Of a DNA stretch of 64,000 nucleotides, positions 26,902-35,242 are shown piece after piece. This DNA comes from Arboricoccus pini (GTDB taxonomy: Bacteria; Pseudomonadota; Alphaproteobacteria; Geminicoccales; Geminicoccaceae). The DNA is taken from the NCBI RefSeq assembly GCF_900187945.1, contig NZ_FYEH01000005.1, forward strand, positions 186,001 to 250,000. Direction: 5' to 3'. Position numbers and translations under genes: made by a program. A model generated the notes under the pieces. It saw nothing but the letters and a program-made list of their open reading frames with translations. It did not search any database and had not been told where the DNA came from. The first letter of the stretch is position 1; each line of letters starts with the position of its first letter.

Positions 26902-27681
26902 CTAGTAGGCTCCCTCGCGGGCGAAGACGACACGTGCGGTCATGAAGAGGATCATGATGTCGCGTGTGAGACTCCAGTTCTGGACGTAGAATGCGTCCAT
27001 GTCGACCCGACGCTGGAAGTCGATGTCGCTGCGACCGCTCACCTGCCAGAGACCCGTGATGCCCGGTCGGTTCTGCATGTAGTAGACGCGATGCTCGCCA
27101 TATTGGAGCACCTCGTCATGGGTGACCGGTCGGGGACCGACCAGGCTCATATCGCCCCGGAGCACGTTGACGAGCTGCGGCAGCTCATCGAGGCTGGTCT
27201 TGCGCAGCCAGGCGCCGATTTTGGTGACCCGCGGGTCGTTCTTGAGCTTGCGGGTGAGACGCCATTCCTCCGCCGCTGCCGGATCCGTCCGCAGGATCTC
27301 CTCAAGCCGTTCCTTGGCATCGACCGCCATGCTGCGGAATTTCAGGCACTTGAACGGCTTGCCGTGCCGGCCGATCCGCTCATGGGCGAAAAAGATCGGT
27401 CGTCCCGACGTCGCCACCAGCAGCGAGAGAATGCCGAACAAGGGGGCCAGAAAGAGCAGGATGCAGCTCACCACGACGATGTCGAAGGCACGTTTCACAC
27501 CCACCTGAAAACGGGTGTGGGTACCTTTGCGCACATTGATGCCCTCAATATCGGTCGGCGGAAGACCCCGAGCTTGCTGGTTGGCATTGATGTCATGCAT
27601 CATTGTCAACTGATCGGCCTGTCTTCCTGTCATCATCCTACGGGATCCAAAGATCATTAGGGGCAAAAGAAAAAATTCCAC
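26902..27681 (-). CDS. ExoY/WcaJ-type undecaprenyl-phosphate sugar transferase
   Basis: 259 residues at most. Transfers hexose-1-phosphate to undecaprenyl phosphate to start an exopolysaccharide unit. Seen: one membrane hairpin (VVVSCILLFLAPLFGILSLLV), then KFRSM, KLKNDPRVTKIG, SLDELPQLVNVLRGDMSLVGPRP, RPGITGLWQVSGRS, all core motifs of this family. The start is uncertain: GTG 27681 is the first codon of the open frame, ATGs occur at 27657, 27636, 27633, 27603 and 27600, and none has a good ribosome-binding site. Preceded by a small membrane-protein gene on the same strand. Confidence 0.9.
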   Translation of the reverse strand: MEFFLLPLMIFGSRRMMTGRQADQLTMMHDINANQQARGLPPTDIEGINVRKGTHTRFQVGVKRAFDIVVVSCILLFLAPLFGILSLLVATSGRPIFFAHERIGRHGKPFKCLKFRSMAVDAKERLEEILRTDPAAAEEWRLTRKLKNDPRVTKIGAWLRKTSLDELPQLVNVLRGDMSLVGPRPVTHDEVLQYGEHRVYYMQNRPGITGLWQVSGRSDIDFQRRVDMDAFYVQNWSLTRDIMILFMTARVVFAREGAY

Positions 27682-27693
27682 AATGCCTGGCGA

Positions 27694-27852
27694 TCAGGCC
27701 AATGAGCTCGTCAATAAGTAGATAGCCAGCCAAGCGGTCATGCTTAGGATGCCGCCGGTCACAAGAGCTGAACCATAAGTTAACTTATGGCGCCACGAGA
27801 AAAAATTACCGTGAATGGCGGTATATGGAACGGTATTTCTATAGTACTTCAT
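27694..27852 (-). CDS. 52-residue membrane protein upstream of the sugar transferase
   Basis: ATG 27852 has ggagg nine bases upstream, the best ribosome-binding site in this stretch. The product starts MKYYRNTVPYTAIHG, is basic in its first half, and ends in one predicted membrane helix (residues ~27-50, LVTGGILSMTAWLAIYLL). The stop is 12 bases before the sugar transferase frame. In rhizobia the small membrane protein ExoX lies directly before ExoY and lowers its activity; this gene has the same position but is shorter, and I see no sequence identity, so an ExoX-like role is inference. Confidence 0.6.
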   Translation of the reverse strand: MKYYRNTVPYTAIHGNFFSWRHKLTYGSALVTGGILSMTAWLAIYLLTSSLA

Positions 27853-28475
27853 AGAAAAATACCTCCATCTTTCGGCGCTGTTATCAAGTAACCAAGTTCC
27901 ATCGACTTAAAAATCGCGCCATGATCTATCGATCATGCGTCCCGTGCGCAAATTTTACCCCTTTGTCTATTGGCTGTATGCAACGGTGCTAATATGCGGA
28001 AGTTGGTTAATCTGACAAGAGATCTATCGAGGCTGCCGGCCAATTCGACGCATTCAGGTATGTCTCGACGGGTTGAAGTTTCGGCTGGGTTGCGTTTGAT
28101 GAATGCATCTCAAGCCGTTCGGAGGGGCTTGCGCAGTTTTCTCGACCTAGGGATCTGTGGCTTCGCGCTGATGGTTCGGCTTGATTGCGTATCATATCTG
28201 CCTGGTCTGCTGGAGCGGTCCGCAGTGATTGCTGCGCGACCAGCTCCGTCGGCTTAACCCGATGCAACCGAAACATGACGATCCATCTCGAGGAGCGGGC
28301 TTTGTGGCTTAAGCCCTCGTGGATACCTTTTCACCAGGGCATCTGATGACAGCGCAGCTGGAAAGCGCCTGCGAATCACACCAGCATTGATGTGATCGAC
28401 GCCTGCGAATGATGCCTTGCGATCTCATCATACTTTGAGGCGGCAAAGGAATCTGCGCTGGAGGTTTGGAGCAAT
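27853..28475. other. Gene-poor AT-richer stretch
   Basis: About 620 bases with no convincing gene. Two weak open frames (27970-28257 plus; 28007-28276 minus) overlap each other and have no family features or ribosome-binding site. An 11-base repeat cgcctgcgaat occurs twice near 28370 and 28400, and a 6-bp inverted repeat gggctt/aagccc lies near 28300. Base composition shifts here, suggesting the edge of the accessory region. Confidence 0.4.
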
Positions 28476-29384
28476 CTATCCTGCCTGCGTATTCGGGGAT
28501 GCAATGAAAAGCTTCTTCGCCATGAAATCCACGAAGACGCGAACCTTGGGTGACAGATACCGACTGGACGGCCAGAGAATCCAGAACTGACCGGGATTGG
28601 CGAGATATTCGTCCAAGACGGTCACTAGTTCGCCGCTTTCGGTGAGATCTCGGACCAGAAAGTCAGGCATGTAGGCGATGCCGAACCCATCGAGCGTTGC
28701 TCCTCGAAGGGCCTCCATGTTGTTGCAGGTGAGTACCGTCTGCATTCCGGCTGTCGGTTCGTGCACGCCCTTCATGGACCATTCCTGAAGCTTACCCGAG
28801 GTGGGGAAGCGGAACCGGATACATTTGTGCCCCTTCAGGTCGTCGGGTGTTTCCGGAATCCCCGCTATTTCCAGATATGCCGGAGCGGCGCAAAGTACAA
28901 AGCAGAATGGGCTAAGCCGATGCGACATCAGCCGCGAATCCGGCAAGTCGCCGCTACGGATGACCGCATCAAAGCCGTCCTCGATCACGTCGACGATACG
29001 GTCATTGAAGTCGAAATCGAGTTCGACCTCTGGGTGGAGATTCGAGAATTCCGACAGGACATGCAACAGAAACCGATAGCCGATGGTGGGCAAACTGACG
29101 CGAAGTTTTCCGCGGGGCTTTCGGGCCGCATGCGACACCATCGTTTCCGCCTCTTGCAGATCATCGAGGATACGACGGCAGCGCTCGTAAAATAATGCCC
29201 CTTCGGCCGTAAGACCGATTCGCCGTGTGCTGCGCTGAAAAAGCCGGACGCCCAAGCCTTGCTCAAGCTTGGCGACATTCTTCCCGACGGCCGATGCGGA
29301 TATGCCCAAAAGCCGCCCAGCCGCAACGAAGCTGAGGGTTTCGGCGGTTCGCACGAAAGCAAGCAGTCCCGTGAGGCTTTCCAT
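28476..29384 (-). CDS. LysR-family transcriptional regulator
   Basis: 302 residues. N-terminal winged HTH (LLAFVRTAETLSFVAAGRLLGISASAVGKNVAKLE) followed by a substrate-binding domain with GDLPDSRLMSHRL and GFGIAYMPDF. Group similar to CrgA/DmlR types. Divergent from the MFS gene at 29529, the classic layout in which it controls both itself and the transporter in response to a small ligand. Confidence 0.9.
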   Translation of the reverse strand: MESLTGLLAFVRTAETLSFVAAGRLLGISASAVGKNVAKLEQGLGVRLFQRSTRRIGLTAEGALFYERCRRILDDLQEAETMVSHAARKPRGKLRVSLPTIGYRFLLHVLSEFSNLHPEVELDFDFNDRIVDVIEDGFDAVIRSGDLPDSRLMSHRLSPFCFVLCAAPAYLEIAGIPETPDDLKGHKCIRFRFPTSGKLQEWSMKGVHEPTAGMQTVLTCNNMEALRGATLDGFGIAYMPDFLVRDLTESGELVTVLDEYLANPGQFWILWPSSRYLSPKVRVFVDFMAKKLFIASPNTQAG

Positions 29385-29528
29385 AGCGCGAGATTAGAGA
29401 GTTTTTCTCCGCAGTAAACGGCATTTGGGCGCATTTATGAGCCATTTGATCCGCTTTACAGTGCTCCCAAACGATCAACGATGACCGGCGGTCGGCTTTT
29501 CCTATTAAGCGCGGAAGGACTGCAATAA
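29385..29528. promoter_or_regulatory. Divergent LysR/MFS promoter region
   Basis: 144 bases between the two start codons. The LysR operator should be here. The MFS gene has aagga ten bases before its ATG. I cannot single out one T-N11-A box with confidence. Confidence 0.5.
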
Positions 29529-31067
29529 ATGACGAGCCCGCCATCTTCACAGAATAAAGGGCGAATATCTGTTCTTCTGTCGGTCTGTCTCGCCGGTATC
29601 ATCTGCCCGATGAGTTTCTCGGGCGGAGCCGTCGCGACCCCGGCGATCGGCCGAGAACTCGGCGGCGACCCTATCGCCCTGAACTGGATTACAAATGCTT
29701 TCATGCTGACGTTCGGGGGCTTTCAAATGATTGCTGGAGCTCTGGTGGACGAATATGGGCGGAAGAGAGTATTTTTATTTGGACTGGCCCTGTTCGCCGC
29801 GAGCGCTCTAGCCCTAAGCTTTTCTTTTTCAGTCTATTTGCTGGACCTGCTGCGAGCGATTCAAGGGGTTGCTGCCGCCGCGACCCTGGCCGGCGGCATC
29901 GCAGCGCTCGCCCAGGAATTTGATGGTCACGGCCGAACGCGTGCGTTCAGTCTGCTCGGCACGACCTTTGGCGTCGGGCTGGCGTTCGGTCCACTCTTTG
30001 CCGGTTACATGACCGAGACCTTCGGCTGGAGTTCGGTCTTCCTATCGACGGCGGTGGTTTCGCTCCTCGCTCTTATGTTCGGCGCGCCGCGCATGCGCGA
30101 ATCCCGGGATCCAGATGCCGCAGGTCTGGACGTAGGAGGCACCATAACCTTCACCGGAGCACTGACCCTGTTCACGTTTGCCTTAATCCAGGCGCCGGCC
30201 AATGGCTGGAGCAGTGCCTTCGTGCTTACTTTGCTCGGCGGAGCCGCGGGCTTGCTTGTCGCCTTCGTTGCCATCGAAACCCGAGTTGCACGGCCCATGC
30301 TGGACCTTTCCCTATTTCGCTATCCGCACTTCGTTGGCGTTCAGGTACTCCCGATTGCTACCTGTTATTGCTACATCGTCCTTCTGGTACTTTTGCCGCT
30401 TCGATTCATCGGCATCGAGGGATGCAGCGAAATTCATGCCGGCTTCTTGTTGCTGGCGCTCTCTGTGCCGATGCTCGTCGTTCCCTCGCTCGCGGCTACG
30501 ATGACGCGCTGGATCTCGCCAGGGATAATATCTGGGGTCGGCTTGCTGATTGCGGCTCTGGGGCTTTTCTTCCTGGGGCGTGCCAATATCAATGATGGCG
30601 ATACGACTCTTGGGCCGATGCTGTTGATTGGTTTGGGGGCGAGCATGCCGTGGGGGTTGATGGACGGACTCTCCATCAGTGTGGTCCCCAAAGAACGTGC
30701 GGGAATGGCGGCAGGCATATTCAATACTACCCGCGTTGCGGGAGAAGGGGTCGCTCTTGCGATCGTAACGGCGGTTCTTGCCGCCTTGCTTCAATCCTCC
30801 CTCGTGAATTCGCTGGCAAACATGGAAGCAGTTTCCACAACGCTGATCATGAATGTCGCCGAACGCCTCGCAACGGGAAATCTTGAACAAGCTAAGAATC
30901 TTTTGCCAGAAGTAGATCGGTCGTTTCTTGCGCAAAGTTATGCTGATGCGTTTCGTGTCCTGACCTATATCCTGATCGCTATCACAATTATTTCGTCAGC
31001 AATCGTTTTCGTAATTCTTGGGCGAAGCGTGGGGAGTCCCGCGACTAAAATGCAGAGCGAGATTTAG
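29529..31067 (+). CDS. MFS transporter, 14-helix drug exporter (DHA2)
   Basis: 512 residues. Pumps drugs or toxic organics out with protons. Seen: motif A VDEYGRKRVFLFG after helix 2, motif C-like GTTFGVGLAFGPLFAGY in helix 5, and 14 hydrophobic segments, the DHA2 (EmrB/QacA) topology. Transcribed divergently from a LysR gene. No membrane-fusion partner is adjacent. Confidence 0.88.
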   Translation: MTSPPSSQNKGRISVLLSVCLAGIICPMSFSGGAVATPAIGRELGGDPIALNWITNAFMLTFGGFQMIAGALVDEYGRKRVFLFGLALFAASALALSFSFSVYLLDLLRAIQGVAAAATLAGGIAALAQEFDGHGRTRAFSLLGTTFGVGLAFGPLFAGYMTETFGWSSVFLSTAVVSLLALMFGAPRMRESRDPDAAGLDVGGTITFTGALTLFTFALIQAPANGWSSAFVLTLLGGAAGLLVAFVAIETRVARPMLDLSLFRYPHFVGVQVLPIATCYCYIVLLVLLPLRFIGIEGCSEIHAGFLLLALSVPMLVVPSLAATMTRWISPGIISGVGLLIAALGLFFLGRANINDGDTTLGPMLLIGLGASMPWGLMDGLSISVVPKERAGMAAGIFNTTRVAGEGVALAIVTAVLAALLQSSLVNSLANMEAVSTTLIMNVAERLATGNLEQAKNLLPEVDRSFLAQSYADAFRVLTYILIAITIISSAIVFVILGRSVGSPATKMQSEI

Positions 31068-31387
31068 GAAGGGGAGGTGTCTGAGTTTCTCTCGGATCGC
31101 CGTCCGTAATGAAAGACATTGTGCCGATGCATGTCGAAGGCTATCGGCGTGATGCCGGACGTCAAATCACCCAACGGTAATCTCGTTCACCGAGCCATAG
31201 AAGGAATGGAATTGTCGTGTTCGCCTCAGCTCGAGCGATGGAGTGCGCCGAGAGGAACTGGAGGCAGGTATAGTCCGGACAATCGCGGCTCCTCTGCCAG
31301 AGTGGCAGGATTTGACTTTTGGATTGCGGCGGGACTCGTGGCTTCCGTCAAGTTGGAGAGATGGATGGATCGTTTGACTGCATCCAC
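31068..31387. other. Non-coding spacer with no recognised gene
   Basis: 320 bases after the MFS gene. A short plus-strand frame (31119-31430) has no features. Next to it lies the 3' scrap of a dehydrogenase gene, so this is probably degraded sequence. Confidence 0.35.
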
Positions 31388-31479
31388 CTATGCCGACAAA
31401 CGCACGCCACCGTCGCAATTGATGGTTTGACCAGACATGAACGTGTCGGCGATCAGGAAGGCGAAGGCTTCTGCAATTA
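31388..31479 (-). pseudogene. 3' remnant of a short-chain dehydrogenase gene
   Basis: About 30 codons read AEAFAFLIADTFMSGQTINCDGGVRLSA and stop, the typical C-terminus of an SDR (GQTINCDGG). Nothing of the Rossmann core remains upstream; the FUSC gene end adjoins directly. A deletion or rearrangement scar. Confidence 0.7.
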
Positions 31480-33519
31480 CTTGCTAGCTGATGGAACCGG
31501 GAGCACAGCAACGGCGGCAGGAAAGATGTTGCGACGCAGGCTCACAAGCGCGAGCGTCGTCGCGCGCCGGACCCCAGCGGCCGAGTTATCCAGACCGACC
31601 TGCATGGCATGGTCGATATGCGCCAGCAGAGATGTTGGTGGAGAATGGTCTGTCTTTTTCAAAAGATTACGGTAGTAATGTGCAACTTCATTAAGGATTG
31701 ATGACGTCTCGCACCGGGCTGCTGTTGTAAGGGTCGGTCGCAATCCAGCCAGTTCGGCGAGCGAAAGGCCGATCCTCAGATCCCGCAGTGCGTCTGCTGT
31801 CATTTGGCTGCTGAGTGGGCCGATATTGTTGGAGCGCATCGTGAGAAGCGCGAGACGATGACCCATCCGGTTTCGCCATCGCAGCGAAGCCAAATATCTT
31901 CCGTGCACGATGTCGTTCCAGCCCGCCCTCAATAGTCGCTGGGCTGCGCCCGCGAGCCACAGCGGCTGCAACAGCCGCATCATGATCAGGGCGAAATAGA
32001 TACCTGTGAGCGATGCCAAGCCATTGTTAATATACGCGCCAAAATCCGATTCAAAGTGATCCGCTATAATGCTTGGGCTGAGCACGCCGATGATCAGATT
32101 GAATGCCAGGGGGCTGTAGCGGGGCGCCGTTAACAGCACTCCGGAAATCACGAGCACCGGGGCGAGCGAGATTGCCAGCGCGGGAAATCCATCAATCGAC
32201 GGGATAACGGTAAGCACGTAAACCGCACCAAGCGACAAACGAACCACCACGCCGATGAATTTGTTTTTCAGGAGGAGGGCCGGACTGGCGAAGCCCGAAT
32301 AGAGAGCAAAGAATACACCCGTCAGCATCACGGCCCCAGCTCCGCCTTCCCAGCCAGAGGCGATCCAAAGCAGGCAAGCGCTGAAAAGCGCTATCGTGGT
32401 TGAGGCGGCCGCCGCCAAAGCTCCAACATAATCCCTGTCGATCGCACGCGGCTCGAGCGTGAGGAGACCTTGAACTTGCCGCCGCTCTTCATCATCGCGT
32501 GGTGCGGCGATGATCGCGTTTTTCAGCGCCAAGCAGTTTTCGTAGACGGTGACCAGATCGGAGAGCCGCGCCAGCAGGCTCAGCCGCAGGGCATCTTCCC
32601 AGGTCATCCCTGGTTTTGCGAGGGGCTCCAGCTCGGCACATCGCTCCCGTAGGCGTTTCGCTTCCTTTCGCTGATCGCTGCTGTTGGCGTAGGCCATCGT
32701 CGCCCATTCGCCCACCTTCGCGAGATGGACGGTAATGTCCGGCGGCAGCGCCTCTGCCTGACGAAGTTCAAGAATGCGGTCGTCAACCGCCGCTGATAGC
32801 GGCAGAACCCGTTCGATCTGCATGAGCAGGGCGCGATACAGACGACGCTGCCGGGCATGCTGGGCGCTTTCGTAGCTAGCATGGGTTACGAGATCGTGAA
32901 TCTCGTTGACGGCAACCGCGAGGCGCCTCCGGTCCCGGTCGAGCGTCGCGGGTCTGCTGGCGGACAGAGCGTCGGCAGTCCAGCGTGCCGCATCGCGTAG
33001 GGCTCCATCGAGACGATCGCGCAGGAATTTGCCCGACGAATTCGGCCGGAGCGTCGCGTGAACGATACCACTGCAGGCGATCCCCAATGTAATTTCCTGC
33101 ACCCGCAACACCGCCGTCGTAAAAATCGATTCGGGCTGAATCAGAGTCGGGAAGACGATGATACACGTGCTGTAGCCCGCGAGAACGAACATGTAGGATC
33201 GAGACGTCCGGTCGATCGCGGCAAGAAAAACGCAGAGCCCAAGCCACAAGGCGATTGCGAGCGATAGAAGTTCGGGCGCATTTACAAGCGGCGGCACGAC
33301 GAAAACCGACATAGCGGCCCCGATGGCCGTACCGACGGCTCGGTAGAGGCTCTTCGATAGCACAGCACCCGCTCTTGGCTGGGCGACGACATAGCTGGTG
33401 ATGATTGCCCAGTTCGGGTTAGCGAACCCCATGCTGAGAGCAATATAGAGTGCCAGCATTCCGGCAATGAAGCTCTTTACCGAAAAGAGCACCGCGGATG
33501 GATTGAAAGCTGAAATCAT
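31477..33519 (-). CDS. FUSC-family aromatic-acid efflux protein
   Basis: 680 residues from ATG 33519 (TTG 33555 possible). Inner-membrane exporter of the fusaric-acid resistance/AaeB family. Seen: N-terminal helix cluster (~20-160, with ITSYVVAQPRAGAVLSKSLYRAVGTAIGA, a family signature), a long cytoplasmic helical region (~165-370) and a second helix cluster (~375-530). Its last residues run into an SDR scrap, so the native C-terminus may be altered. Downstream of marR; the usual HlyD-type and DUF1656 partners are missing. Confidence 0.85.
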   Translation of the reverse strand: MISAFNPSAVLFSVKSFIAGMLALYIALSMGFANPNWAIITSYVVAQPRAGAVLSKSLYRAVGTAIGAAMSVFVVPPLVNAPELLSLAIALWLGLCVFLAAIDRTSRSYMFVLAGYSTCIIVFPTLIQPESIFTTAVLRVQEITLGIACSGIVHATLRPNSSGKFLRDRLDGALRDAARWTADALSASRPATLDRDRRRLAVAVNEIHDLVTHASYESAQHARQRRLYRALLMQIERVLPLSAAVDDRILELRQAEALPPDITVHLAKVGEWATMAYANSSDQRKEAKRLRERCAELEPLAKPGMTWEDALRLSLLARLSDLVTVYENCLALKNAIIAAPRDDEERRQVQGLLTLEPRAIDRDYVGALAAAASTTIALFSACLLWIASGWEGGAGAVMLTGVFFALYSGFASPALLLKNKFIGVVVRLSLGAVYVLTVIPSIDGFPALAISLAPVLVISGVLLTAPRYSPLAFNLIIGVLSPSIIADHFESDFGAYINNGLASLTGIYFALIMMRLLQPLWLAGAAQRLLRAGWNDIVHGRYLASLRWRNRMGHRLALLTMRSNNIGPLSSQMTADALRDLRIGLSLAELAGLRPTLTTAARCETSSILNEVAHYYRNLLKKTDHSPPTSLLAHIDHAMQVGLDNSAAGVRRATTLALVSLRRNIFPAAVAVLPVPSASK

Positions 33520-33627
33520 CCGGCGCGCGCCGCAACTCCGTAGTTGGACGCCCAATGTGACGGAAGCGAGTGTGTTGCAGGCACCCTCCGAGGACGGTGC
33601 GCCTCACATGATGGCTGGTGACGTGGT

Positions 33628-34080
33628 TTAGACATCGTTCATCAGGTCACGACAAAGGCGTTGCAGGTAGACTTGGAAGGTGGCCAGTTCTGTTGTTGAG
33701 AAGGCGTGCATTGCCGCTCGGCGAGCGTCATCCAGAACCTTTCGGATCTGCTTCAATTGTGGCTGCGCCGCAGGCGTAAGAAGCACCAATTTACTCCGCC
33801 TGTCGTTTGGATCAGCCGTACGGCGAATCAGGCCGGCCTTTTCCAGGCGATCCAGATGGCTGACGAGAGACATCGGCTCTATGCCGAGGCTCGCGGCAAG
33901 TTCAGCCTGCCGCACTGCGCCAAGCCGCTGTGCCATCGCGAGAGTGCGCGACTCACTAGTTGAAATATCGAGTTCGGCTCCTTGGAGCGCGGATTCCAGG
34001 CGCCCTCGCAAAAGCCGGGCAGCCGTCACAAGCAAAAAGGCCAGATTGTCGTCGACTGGGGCATCAGCAGATGATTTCAT
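33628..34080 (-). CDS. MarR-family regulator
   Basis: 150 residues. Winged HTH: QAELAASLGIEPMSLVSHLDRLEKAGLIRRTADPNDRRSKLVLLT, with the DxRS wing typical of MarR. Probably represses the FUSC efflux gene that follows 108 bases downstream and its own promoter, released by aromatic ligands. Confidence 0.9.
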   Translation of the reverse strand: MKSSADAPVDDNLAFLLVTAARLLRGRLESALQGAELDISTSESRTLAMAQRLGAVRQAELAASLGIEPMSLVSHLDRLEKAGLIRRTADPNDRRSKLVLLTPAAQPQLKQIRKVLDDARRAAMHAFSTTELATFQVYLQRLCRDLMNDV

Positions 34081-34101
34081 ATATATGCCTTATATTAAGC
34101 T
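34081..34101 (-). promoter_or_regulatory. Possible MarR operator
   Basis: Immediately before the marR start codon: atatatgccttatat, a partial palindrome with perfect 5-bp arms (atata/tatat). Position and AT content fit an autoregulatory MarR site; no second copy was found. Confidence 0.35.
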
Positions 34102-34816
34102 AGCCATACGATTCAATGCCCCTGGAAGTGCTTTCTCAGATTGCTGGAGGTCAGACTGCTGCGAGGGAAGGGATCTCTGTGGCCGCCGAAGAAGGTGGCG
34201 CGTTCATGGGACGTGCGCGACGGCAAGCGCATTCTCCAAGTCATGGAAAGCAGCGCTGGCGCCCCATGCGCAGGGAGTAGGAAAGCTGGGTGATGCCGAT
34301 GCTTGCTATCTCGCCTGGTTTGGGCGCGAGAACCATGCCTCGCAGGACAGCCGCCTGTAGACGTCATCCCTTAGAGAATTAAAGGGTCAGCTGGCCAACT
34401 AGTGCGGCACTGGGCGGTGTTTGGCGGGCCACGCCGGAACCGGATTAGAACTATGTCTACGCCATAGCCCTATAAAACCCGCCTCTGGGGCACAAAGACG
34501 ACGGCGAGTTTTATACCAGAGGGAGCAATCGCTGTCTCGCAGACGCAGCGTTCCAACGAGTTGTCTGTATCATCCGCAAATATGGGAATATATTCTATAA
34601 TACAATCAAGAACGAACACGGCACGGCCGGGCAGAAACAGCCGCATGGGTGGCAGACCTACCGGCTGCGAGCCAGAACGCCGGTTTTGGGATTGCTAATG
34701 TAAGGCTCTCAACCCGACGGCGGTGCGTATGGTGGTCCTTCCTGTCATAAATGCGTGCGCCTCATATACGAGCGTCGCGAGAATGCAGACCAAAAGAGGC
34801 AGAGCAGCGCGCGACC
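34102..34816. other. Gene-poor region with one inverted repeat
   Basis: About 715 bases without a supported gene. It holds an imperfect inverted repeat tataaaac...gttttata (arms 34471-34478 and 34508-34515, extended by gcc/ggc). Open frames on both strands are short and featureless. Probably degraded mobile DNA. Confidence 0.4.
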
Positions 34817-35092
34817 TCAATGCGTAACAGCCCTCGCCACAGCCACGACCGCTTCCAGAAGGACGGGAAGCAGACCCGTCACTTTCAAGACGATTGCCGG
34901 TGCCAGAGCCGCCAGCGCTGCGTCCACAAACTTCGTGGTTCGCTGGCCTGCCCAGGTGACCATTTTCACACCAAACTGGACGAGCCCTTCGGAACTGACT
35001 GCGACAGATGCCTGGTCCGGAGACGGCTTCTCCATCTCCGACTCAAGAGCTTTAATATGCCGGCGAACGTCGTTGAATGCCTCAGAAGCCAT
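34817..35092 (-). CDS. Small hypothetical protein with C-terminal membrane helix
   Basis: 91 residues. Residues 1-35 are charged and helical (FNDVRRHIKALESEMEK), followed by a hydrophobic stretch (APAIVLKVTGLLPVLLEAVVAVA) that could span the membrane. No family recognised. gaggg sits right at the ATG, too close to be a good ribosome-binding site. The composition looks protein-like, in contrast to the opposite-strand frame. Confidence 0.45.
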   Translation of the reverse strand: MASEAFNDVRRHIKALESEMEKPSPDQASVAVSSEGLVQFGVKMVTWAGQRTTKFVDAALAALAPAIVLKVTGLLPVLLEAVVAVARAVTH

Positions 35093-35242
35093 CCCTCGTC
35101 ATGAATCAGCCCGCCGGATCGTACAAGCGGTTTTGATAGGCGCTCTAAATCCTTCCTCCGCCTGTCCCAAATGCTTCGACGACGGACACATCTTGACCAC
35201 CTCGACGCGCGATCCCCCTCGTATTCCGTGCCGAAATCAGGC

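Noticed and set aside
27970-28257. 95-codon plus-strand frame in the gene-poor stretch
   Set aside because: Overlaps a similar frame on the other strand, no ribosome-binding site, no family.
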